A stretch of DNA of 64,000 nt from Cylindrobasidium torrendii FP15055 ss-10 (taxonomy: Eukaryota > Basidiomycota > Agaricomycetes > Agaricales > Physalacriaceae): assembly GCA_000934385.1 (NCBI GenBank), contig KN880454.1, positions 62,001-126,000 of the forward strand, written 5' to 3'. This document shows, one piece after another, positions 21,801 through 31,685 of this stretch. The position numbers were made by a program, and so were the translations under genes. Each line of letters begins with the position of its first letter. The stretch's first letter is position 1. The notes beneath the pieces are model-generated. The model was given only the letters and a program-made list of their open reading frames with translations, was not told the origin of the DNA and did no database searches.

Positions 21801-24800
21801 CAGCTTGAGCATGCCTTCAAGACGCCAGCCAAGGTGGACCTGCGTTCAGACTTTGGCGGTTTCCTCACTGTCGATGCACCCCCCGTCCCCGTACTACCTC
21901 TTCACCTCAGGAAGCAGGAGAAATCAGAGACGTAAGTCTGATTCAATGATGCTCCACTTGTCCTGACGTTTGCCAGATCGGCTGGCGGTAACAGCTTGGA
22001 GGTCAACCTTTCACAGATCACAGAGCATGCCCCCGAGGAACAAAGCGACGAGGAGCCCCTTCCGACATTCCGATCAGAGGCTAAAGACGTCGAAACTAGG
22101 AAGTCTTTCGACATGTTGACCACAGCGGAGCTGCGCAACATGATTGATCCCTCCCTGCGCCCTAGTGAAGATGACGGCGAGGACCTGGAAATGGAACTGA
22201 GCCCACCTCCCATTTTGACACGTAGCACTCGCAGCAATTCGTCTGCGTCTACTCGGGGAGAACTCGACCGTTCTTTCCGCTTTGGTGGGTCGTCTACCAG
22301 CCCGCCCAAGGAGACCTCCCCTCGCGAAGAGAAGCCATTGACCCTCTCGGACATCATCCCATCGCCCGAGCATGCTCGTTCTCTTTCATTCAGCGAGGAC
22401 GATTCTATGATGAAGTCCATTCTCGCACAAGCACAAGATGTCCCTGCTGTACAGGAGCCCCGCCCTCGCGTAGATTCGGAGGCAAGCTTGGCCCCCAGCA
22501 TTCCTCGTTACAGGCCTGTGTCCATTGTCGCAGACTCCCTCATGGACCGCCACTCTCGTGCCATGTCAGGCATCAGCTTCCAAGGCTATGACTCGTTCGA
22601 AGAGGTCCGACGCGGGTTCGAGTTCAATGACCAACGTCCTGCCTTCTACCCGCCTGAGCCTGCCGCTCGGCATAGGATCAATGAGTCCATGTTCAGTATC
22701 GCCTCTGTGTCCTCCTATGGTGACGTTCTCAACAATGGTGTGGCTGATCCTTTCGACTATGGCGACGTTGGACTCCCCAGCCTGGCTGAACGGCCTAGCT
22801 CTGAGGATCTGTCTTGTATGTCCATGTCCATGTCATACACCGTCGATGATACCTTTGACTTCCACGAACGGGCTCGCAAGCACCGACGCATCGACAGCGA
22901 TGCCTCGAGCTTCTACTACCGTCCCGCTGCGCTTCAAGCCAGGCGTAGCCACCGCCGAAACGACTCCATGGCGTCGCAACACCCGCCCAATTCACGTTAC
23001 AATCGCAGTTTTGGGATCTACAACAATAGTCACCGCCGCGATGATTCGTCAATGAGCATGAGCTCCATTGCTCATTCGTATGCGAACGGTCGCGCGGCTT
23101 GGGCGAGGGGCCACCAACAGGATGCTTCGGTGGACTCGATTGCGAGCGATATGTCCCTTCTACGACTTGGACGCCCCGGTGTTGGCGACAAGATGTTCAA
23201 CACGGCGATGAACGGGCCTGGCCTTACAGCGATCTCTGATATGTCTCCTAATGGCAGTGAGGAGGACGAAAGTGTCGAAGACAGCGGATATTACCAACCA
23301 GCCTACGATTCGGTTATTGACAGAACATCCATCGGAGAGGATTCGTTGTTTGACCGGACAGACATGCGTTCCATCGGCGAGGAAGAGTCATTCTTCAACT
23401 TCAATCCCTTGAACGCAAAGCAACTCCGCCCACCTGTGTATCGTCCCCTCTCTATCTTGAGCTTTGGCGACCGAAGCGTACATGCTCCCCGCGAGGACGA
23501 CACCATGATCAGTGTACGTGTTACTAACCGGGCTGATGAATACTGGTTTCTGACGAGTTGTAGATGCTCGGTGGTGGTGGTCGCGAGCGCCGCGAGTCGA
23601 TTGGTTCTCTCGTCGACAAGTCCCCGTGCTACCGCGTCGAGAAAAGGAAGCACTCTGCCTTTGCCAATGGTCAAATGAACCGGAAGTCTCACGTCGCTAC
23701 TCAACCTTCGATTGCGTCCACCTCGGACTCCATGCAGTTCGGTGAGGAAAGAATGATCAAGGCCCGACATGGCGATCTGGCTCGCCGTAGCCTTGAGGAA
23801 AGCTGTCTGATTGCGGAAGGCGAAGACACATCTTTCTCCTGTGAGTAGTCTCTGAGGTATTCTTATTGGGCAGCCCGCTCACCACCATCCAGTCGCTGTT
23901 GACAATGTCTTCTCGAGGCCCATCTCCACCAGCACGCGCTCTCGCTCAAGCACATATTCCACAATGTCTGGCACCTCTGGTACGGATACTCCTCCGCTTT
24001 CAATGTCGGACGGCAATTCGTCAATGTCGGATGGATCTCAATCCAGTATCGATGTTTCTGCCCTCAATGCTGCTTTGGCCAACGCTACACATCCTCTTTC
24101 GTTTGCCCAAAGGTCCCGCATGCGCCCGCGTGGCCATGGTCATCGGAACCGTATTTCCCAAGCGCGCATGTCTCGTGCATCGGTTTACGAGGCCATTGAA
24201 GAAGAGGCCATGTCGCCCGAGAAGGATGACATGACCCAGACCAAGGGGAATAGTCCGACAGTGGTCCAGCCCGTATTTGTCGTTGATGAAGATACTGCGT
24301 CTTTCGACCATTCGGGATCGACTACCTGGGACGATGAGCGTGGGATCGTGGCTATGCGCCGCTTCCATGAACTGCGCGACGAAGCAGAGTACACTGTCGA
24401 GGAAAGCAGGCGCAAGTGGATGGATACGGCCTTTTCGTTGTATGCTCTGCAAGGTAGGTTTCCAAATAGTCACATTCATCCGCTGGTATACTAACGGCCT
24501 TGCTGATCCAGGCTTCAACCCGCCAAAGAACCCCACCGGCATGCGGGCCCTGCTTGAACATTCTGTCCAGAATTATGGCCCACTTCCACCTGGTCTTCGC
24601 CCCCTACGCCTCCGCTCGCGTACATCTTCAAGGGTATCGCCTTACCCGTCTACGAAAGCCCTCTACGCCTCTGCCTCTCCGGAGAATGATGCGCCGGCCG
24701 CCGAAAGCCAGGTGTTCCGTAAGGCCCTTAACCCGCTGCATGAGATCTCGCGCAACGTTGAGGTGTCTCCTACCATTCCCGCCGATGTACCCAAGGTCAA

Positions 24801-25095
24801 GGCCCAGAAACAGGGCAACAAGAACGCTCTCGGTCTTCCCGCTCGTCCTCGTGTCGGTTCCACTGCTCGACGCAGCGCCCTGGGCTGGTCAAAGCGCGGC
24901 TCAGGCAAACCTTCTTCTGAACTCAAAGAAAATGCAACTACTCCCAGTTTTTCCATGACGTGAGTAAACCTTATGTACTGCATCGAAGTGTGGCTGACAA
25001 CGATGTTTAGCCCGGGTGAATCTCTTCGACTGACTCGCCCTCGCCCTAAGGGGCGGCCTACGCCTGCGCGCGCTCTGGCTGCCTCGCGTGTGTGA
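18871..25095 (+). CDS. Large Ser/Pro-rich disordered protein, 1,956 residues
   Basis: Eight exons (18871-19486, 19538-20641, 20689-21931, 21977-23513, 23564-23840, 23893-24453, 24512-24959, 25011-25095) join in phase throughout and give 1,956 residues. No catalytic domain is recognised. The protein is mostly low-complexity Ser/Pro/Arg/Asp sequence, with Lys-rich patches (KKEKKDDKKWW) and Glu-rich runs near 20440-20480. One candidate folded element is FHELRDEAEYTVEESRRKWMDTAFSLYALQGFNPPKNPTG near 24360-24540, an alpha-helical motif containing conserved-looking aromatic residues. The C-terminus is strongly basic and includes KEN (24925-24933) and RxxL (RSAL, 24871-24882) motifs. It might be a cell-cycle-regulated cytoskeletal or polarity scaffold, but this is only a hypothesis. 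Confidence 0.8.
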
Positions 25096-25568
25096 TTTCA
25101 TTGTCTATGTGTCGAAGTTGATTATGCCCTATGCCCCTGCTTCTTATGCCCTGCTTCTATGCCCCATTGCTTCATTTCTTGTTGCACTTGTTACGATTGA
25201 TGAAAATAGCTCCGTCTTGCTCTGTGTCCTACTATCGCTGTCGAACTTCCTCATGCTACATACGATCCCCTAGCTTTCGATACACGGTGGACCGTTGTAC
25301 AGACCGACATAACCAAACCTTATTCACTTTCTTACGCTTACGATGTTGATGGTTGTTGTAGTTGACGACGATTATGGGTTTACGCGTCTCCTAGATCTAG
25401 ATAGTAGCTACTCTTGGATGTGCTTGTGTTCGTAGAGCGAATGAGGAGTACAATCTGCTGCTTAGTATTGCTTTTGTGTGCGCCTGAAGCAAGCGAGACT
25501 TGAAGCTTGAAGCTTGAAGCACTGTAATTACGGCGACGGTACATTTATCACATAAAGTCAAACTCGGG
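25096..25568. other. Intergenic, convergent 3' ends
   Basis: The stretch lies between the large disordered-protein gene and the ER Hsp90 gene. No gene was found. A short tandem repeat of CTTGAAG units (three copies near 25500-25520) is present. The remainder should be the two 3' untranslated regions. Confidence 0.5.
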
Positions 25569-28500
25569 CTAAAGCTCGTCGTGCGCCTGGTCGAGGATCA
25601 CATTCCCGTATTCATCGATTTCGTCTACCTCGATGCTAAAATCGCCTTTCATGTGGTCTGGTATGTGAACAGGCTCGAACGTATCTTCTTCCGGAAGCTC
25701 TGGGTCAACTGGAGGTGCGGGTTTCACGCTGGCATCAGTCTGAGCGCTTTCCGGTACACCCAATGAGCGCCTCAATACACGGTCGACACGTGCGAAAAAG
25801 CTTCAAACGCATCAGCATTCGGCTGGCCCTCGGGGCACGTAGACCATAGACTCACTCGTTGGTGTCTGGGACATCAAAGCCGGAACGGATAAGTGCGCCG
25901 TCAATGAGGATGGAGACAGCTTCCTGGAGTTCTCCAAGGGCGATGGAGTCGACATCGTCGGGGTCGCCACCAACACCAGGATCAAGGTCGACGACACGTT
26001 CCAAAAGGCCCTCGATGAGAGGCGAGCGCGGGTTGATTTCCAGCTTTTTGGCTCGTTTCGCGTACTCATGCATCATATCATTTCCACCTGGGGGTTTGCC
26101 TTTGGTGGCTGCGCTCATCATGCGCTCAATATTGGCCGTGTAACCGAAGCTTTCTGCCACCACGGCGCACGGGCTGGTGACCAGGCGGTTGGAGAGAACG
26201 ACTGTATTGTTTGAGTATGGCACGAGTGATGATGAATTCCAATCCTCACCATCATGAACGACTCCCTGAGCCTCGAGTTTGAGGTACATCAGCAAGGGCT
26301 GGAACTTCTCAGCGAGTGCCTCCATCTCTGCCTTCTCGTTCTCTGATTCTTCGCCTTCATCACCAAACTGCAGGCCCGCCTTCGCAACATCCTGGAACGA
26401 GAGTGATCTAGCGGAGTGTCAGACTCCTATTGTGACTTGTGCAATGCAAATGGCTGACTTGTACTTGCGGACGTTCTGGACTACTATTTCATCCAGCGGC
26501 TCATTCATAAGGAGTACCTCGTAGCCACGAGCGTGCAGTTTCTCGACGAACACACTCTTAGCCAAGGCTTTGATGTCCTTGCCCATTTCTGCAAGATAGA
26601 AGATCTGCAAATCCGTCAGCCAAAACTACGGCTCATGGTAGAATAGCAACTTACCTGCTTCTGGCCCTGCTTCTTGTTTTCAACATACTCCTGCAGAGAG
26701 GTCGAATCTCTCTGGTTAGTTGCGAACCGCACAAGTTCAAGTATTTTGTCGCGATTTCTATTGTCTTCGACGGCCGCGAGCTTCAGCACGGTTCCATATA
26801 CTTTGTAGAATTCTGCCGCTTTATCCTCGTCATTCGCCACTCTAGCAAAAAGCTGGATCATGCGCTTCATGATAATTTTCTTCAGCTGGCGAAGGAATGC
26901 GGTCGACTGCAATGTCTCGCGAGAGACATTCAGAGGAAGATCCTCCGCTATATGAGCCGTTCAGCAAAGGTCCAATGTATCTAAATATCAGCTGACCATC
27001 GACCACAACTTTGACCCAGCTTGCCCACTTGGGAAGGGCATCCTCGCCAAGATCGTTGGTGATGAAGACCCGCTTGACTAGCAATCTAATGTCCTTTGTC
27101 GACGAGGTTTGCTGCGACCAGTAATCCTCGCCGAGCTCGGATGGGAAGAAGACGATAGCCTTGAAGGCGGAGCCAGAGCCGGAATCGCCGGAAAAGTGGT
27201 GCCATGCCATGGGATTCTTTGTGTCCTTGAATGTAGCCTTGTAGAACTCATTGTACTCCTCATCCGAGATGGATTTTGGGTCACTGAACGCTGCTCAGGA
27301 GATGCACTGTCATGTTGGTAGAGAAGCTTACCGTTGCCACAAGGGAGCCTGTCCATTGAGGTGCAACCATTCCTCTACCTTCACGGTCTTCATGACGGGT
27401 GCGGGTACGGCTTTTTCTTCGTCAGTGATATCCTCGATGACACCTTCATCCTCGTCGCCTTCGACCTGCGGCTCAGCCACGGGAGCCTCAGGAGTAGCAT
27501 CTTCATCTACAACCTGCTCCTCCCGAATGTTGTACAGATAGATGGGAAACGAGGAAGAGAACGAGGAATATTTGGCTCTGTTGGTGATTGAGGACAAAAA
27601 CTGAGAGCCACAAACGTTGGTGCTTACACTAATCTCTGGAGCTCTGCATTGTCCGTGTACTCCAAAGCATCCTCCTTGAGCCAGAGCGTGATTTCTGTAC
27701 CATGGCCAAGAGTAGACCCACGTGGGTCTGCGTAGACCTCGAATGTACTGTCGTCCGCTGACGAAGTGAAGACATGCTGGATGGGACTCGGGTTGGCGTC
27801 GGTCGGCGCCGTGATGGATGCAACATCGACACGGTCAGCGACGAGGAAACTGCTATAGAAACCAAGACCAAAAGCACCGATAAGATTGCCGGTGTTCGAC
27901 GTATCGCCCGCAGATTCAGCGCGCGCGAGAAATTCTGAAGTGCCGGACTTGGCAAGTGTACCTAGGTTCTTCTTGAGCTCCTCGGGTGTCATTCCAATAC
28001 CGCTGTCTGCCGATTTGTTATCAAAGTGTTCATGGTTAACCGCAACTTTGCGTACCAGTGATGACAATGCGTCCGCCAGGTGCGCCATCATTGGGAACAA
28101 CCTAAGGCGAATTGAGGACAATCAAATTGGGACTGGTAAGTACCATACCTTGATTGTGACATTCAAACTGTCGTCCCCATCCAGACTAACAGTCTTATCC
28201 GTGAGAGATGTGATGCGGAATTTCTCGAGTGCATCCAACGAGTTGGATATCAACTCGCGCAAAAAGACTTCCCTTTAAATGGCTACGTTAGAATGCAGCG
28301 GAGAGTGTAAACCCAGTTCAAATGGCTCACTTGTGGGAGTACAGGCTTCAAACACGTTAGCTAAGGTACTTCGGTCAAACATGCATGGAGTACCTACCTG
28401 TTGATGACAATTTTGCGCATCCGCGCTACGTCGCTCTAACCGTCGTCAAACAGTGCACTTGACCAATTTGTGCAAAGTAGTGCTTACTTGATATTCATGT

Positions 28501-28580
28501 TTTTCCTGGCTGGCCGACACCCCAAAGATAGAAGAGAAAATAAAGGTCAAGGGTAATACCAGCTGCGGTAGTATCCGCAT
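25569..28580 (-). CDS. ER-resident Hsp90 (GRP94/endoplasmin type) ending in HDEL
   Basis: This is an ATP-dependent chaperone of the Hsp90 family in the ER lumen. The gene has ten or so short exons on the minus strand and a product of about 790 residues. The N-terminus is a signal peptide (MRILPQLVLPLTFIFSSIFG, then VSA). The ATPase domain shows LYSHKEVFLRELISNSLDAL, DSGIGMTPEELKKNLGTLAKSGTSEF and FGLGFYSSFLVAD. The GRP94-type YADPRGSTLGHGTEI is present and marks this as the ER rather than the cytosolic form. The middle domain has an acidic linker, WLHLNG and PLWQR, then VKRVFITNDLGEDALPKW and LPLNVSRETL-type residues. The C-terminus reads DQAHDEL followed by the stop, so the ER retrieval signal is intact. 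Exact exon edges around 27580-28300 are less certain. Confidence 0.93.
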
Positions 28581-28901
28581 CGTGGTCAATGTCCAAGTTC
28601 AAAGCAGAGAGCAACACCAGGTATGTGAGCCACGTTGTCTAAATAGTACCCCCTCATCACGAGATCCTTCTGCCAGCATATTGCCACGACCGTCGCCACG
28701 TCAAAACGGCCGATGCTCGTGCGCGCGACATGCATGTAGGTACCTCAAAGTATGCGGACGATTATTCTGATTCCTGCTAAGTACTTGACACTAAATCATT
28801 CCTGCAACTACTTGGGAACATGTACAGACAGCTTCGGTGCACTCAAATTTGAAAGGTAGTCCTGTGATGAATAATCAGTACTGTAGTCTTGCAATCAAGT
28901 G
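28581..28901. other. Intergenic between ER Hsp90 and WW/FF gene
   Basis: The stretch contains the promoter of the ER Hsp90 gene, including the UPR-type elements listed separately, and the 3' region of the WW/FF gene, which ends at 28902. No other gene is seen. Confidence 0.55.
28630..28703 (-). promoter_or_regulatory. Candidate UPR elements upstream of the ER Hsp90 gene
   Basis: On the minus strand the sequence TGACGTGG lies at 28696-28703, about 116 bp upstream of the ER Hsp90 start at 28580. It matches the UPRE consensus TGACGTG(G/A) bound by Hac1/XBP1- and ATF6-type bZIP factors. A second ACGTGG core lies at 28630-28635. The positions fit regulation of an ER chaperone by the unfolded-protein response. 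The sequence match is direct; function is inferred. Confidence 0.6.
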
Positions 28902-31290
28902 TCAGCGTACTCGAAGCCATTGTTCTCTTTGCTCTGGGATATGGGCAAACACCATGTATCGTTTGTCGTTCTACGCAATCAGCACAGTTTCCATCGACAA
29001 GGAAGACACGCACCTTAAGTACTTTCACCATTTCCGATACGTCCACGCCCTTTGCCAGAGCTTTCATATCCACACGTCCGCCGCCGCCCTCTCCTTCATC
29101 CTCTCCCATTCCCGTATCGTCTTGCTTCACGCCGCCCTCGACGCCATCGCCACCCAACTTATTCAACCTGCCCCAGAACTCGATGAAGGCATTCTCCTGT
29201 AGCATCGCATCGAATGCAATACGGGCAGCAGACGCACGCTCACGCTGCCATTTGGCAAATTCTTGCTGCAGAACCTGACTATTATACCCAAGCTTGGTAA
29301 CGGGGAGCGATGCTAAGAGCGAGTCCAGCGGTAAAGAAGCAAAGCTCGTGTCCAGGGACGGGGCGTGCGACTCGAACAGCGCATACAACGACCGTTCATG
29401 TCGCTCACGCAAATGGCTTCTATGTGCATGGAAGAGGTGGACCTGCTGGTTGAGAGGAAGCGAACATTGGGCATAACGTGGGTCTGTTTTGAGCTGAGGC
29501 AATGCATCTTCCCAGGCCATCTACACATAGGTGGTCAGTATGTGCTACGCCCTCCAAAGATGCATTTCTTGCCTGTGGTTCACGGATAGCATCAACCAGC
29601 AGTGTCCTATTAACAGTTGTTAGCAGGTACAAGCACTAGCCAAGAAAACGACCTACTTGAAGGTAGACTCATGTTCATCGCGGGAGAGCTCATTGCGAGA
29701 TTTGTCAATGGTAACCTCCATTCGAGACCGATCCGCTTGAACCTTCTGTTCGCGGTCTCTGAGTGCGCGCGCCTTGCGGTCAGCGCTTGACTCTTTCACC
29801 TTCGCTTGAGGTGAATGAAGATCAACATCCAGGGTTGTTTTCAGCTCAGTGCGGCCTGATTTTGCTTTGCGGAAAGTATTAAATAGCTCTTCGCGCAAAG
29901 AGGAAGACCCGACAGCATCGTAGCGAGGGTCGTTGCTGATTGTACGTTTGATCTGGGGGGAGATGAGTGGCCGCCATCGATGTTAGAGCGTGAAGTGCGA
30001 ACATCCTTCCATTCTCCGGCAACTGGGAGTTGTGCACCTTTGAGCAGAGCAAAGAAATCGACTTCTGCCTTCTGGGCTGCCAATCGCTTCTCTGGATAAC
30101 ATGTTGAGGAGGTGATAACCTCGATGGATTGAGACTCACTTTCGCCAAGCTGCTTGAGATATTCCCGGAACCGCTTCTCACGTTCGCGCTCATCGCGCCC
30201 CCAACCATAGAATCGTCTGTCCTTCTTCCACTGGCGCCTGAATTCGGTCCAAGACGTGCGAGTGCTCTTAACCTCAGTTGTTAGGAGTTTCTCGAACTCT
30301 GCTGATGGGTCAACGGCTTCTTTCTCCTTGTTAACATTTGAAGCTCGAAGCTCGCGCGCTCGATCACGGCAGTATTCGTCGAACGCGTCGCGGCGCGCAG
30401 TGACAGTGGGAAGTAGAGTATATCGAGGATCCGAAATGAACAGAGGGAGAGTAGAGTCCCAAGGGAGCAAAGGATTGATATCTTTCTCGCGAAGTAAATT
30501 CTGCAGGATGTTAGATGTTTGTTGAGCAGTTGAATTATCATCGCGCACCTTGAACATAGCCTTGGCCTCCTCAGAGTTTAGCTCAACGCCGTCCGGAATT
30601 CCTAGCTCTGCCTTTCGACGTGCCAACGCAACAGCTTCCGCTTCACTCTGTTTTCGCCTGAGGTCTCCTTCTGCCTTTGCCTTCTTTGCAGCCTCCTGGG
30701 CCTCAATCGCGAGCTGCTCTGCAGCTTCTCTCTCCCAATCTTCTTGCTCTCCATCACCCTCTTCTTCTTCTTCACTCTCCTCACTGTCCTCATCTTCCAT
30801 CCTGGCCTTTTTTGCTGCTGGCGCGTTCCCATCATCGTCAGCCTTGCGTTTGAAGAGCCCTTCGACCTCATTCTTGACACGCTGTATTTCCTGATCTGCC
30901 TCACTCATAGGCTGTGTTCGCTGCGCTTGCTCGATATCTAGCCTTTCCACTGCATCCCGAATGTCTTCAGGGACAGTCCAAACACTTTGTTTGCTTGACG
31001 GATGGAAGAAGAATAAGTTGTTGCGGTTGGTGCGCACTCTCAGCCAGTCTGTTCCAGGTATCGCGATCTTCGTTGTTGGCCTCTCCGGCGCTTTCGGAGC
31101 CAAGGGGACGCCTGTAGGCCGCACGTATGTCGATTCTTGTGTGTTGGCATTGAAGTAGTATCGGACGCCATTGGGCCCTGTAGAGTCATTAGACGCATAC
31201 AGATCCACACTGGTTGTTTGACGCGCCTGGATGCTCTGTCCAGCCTACGGCGAGAGGTCCTAGCTGTGCTGGTGGTGGTGGCGCTTGCAT
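28902..31290 (-). CDS. WW- and FF-domain protein (TCERG1/Dre4/Urn1-like)
   Basis: Proteins of this type link RNA polymerase II elongation to pre-mRNA splicing; fission yeast Dre4 is the closest architectural match. About eight exons give roughly 690 residues. A first WW domain (GWTEH, then VRYYFNANTQESTYVRP) is split by a very short intron at 31178-31208, and a second WW-like segment follows (WLRVRTNRNNLFFFHPSSKQ, then SVWTVP). A Glu/Lys-rich coiled region leads to FF domains: NLLREKDINPLLPWDSTLPL, FRRQWKKDRRFYGWGRDERE and LREELFNTF. A helical C-terminus follows. The last exon encodes NDKRYMVFAHIPEQREQWLR and the stop at 28902-28904. That exon is recovered only by splicing out 43 nt; without the splice the frame continues into non-conserved sequence. 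Exact identity among TCERG1, Dre4 and Urn1 is unresolved. Confidence 0.86.
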
Positions 31291-31685
31291 TGCAAAGTGA
31301 TTCGGTCACGTTGCAATGCACGACGATCGGGAACGGGGAAATCGGGCCTCAACTTGAAGATTGGAATTTGGTGGCTAGGCTGGGGAAAATGACCATCCTC
31401 TAAGGCTTGATGATAAGCAGGAGGGCGCAAACACCCAGTTGGCTCAAGTTGGACGTGGTCAAAACTTAAGCAGTCCAAAATTGGAGTTTCACCCAATTTT
31501 ATATGTATAGATCTCGAATATTTTCAATGTGCATACCCTGCGAACTCTACGGCTCAATATGCAAGGGCGCAATGAACTGCACAATTCGTGGTGGCGCACC
31601 CAAGGTGATCGCACGTGGTGGGCTGGAATGGCTCGGTTTCAATGTGGACTTGTATCTCATGCCGTGTACATCATAACCCTTCAGG
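31291..31685. promoter_or_regulatory. Divergent promoter region
   Basis: The stretch lies between the WW/FF gene (minus) and the disordered-protein gene (plus). No gene is seen. AT-rich sequence near 31495-31535 could contain core promoter elements, but no match is clear. Confidence 0.45.

Noticed and set aside
21902..22501. 199-residue antisense Ser-rich open frame
   Set aside because: It is the complement of the low-complexity Ser/Asp-rich coding sequence; such sequence commonly leaves the opposite strand open.
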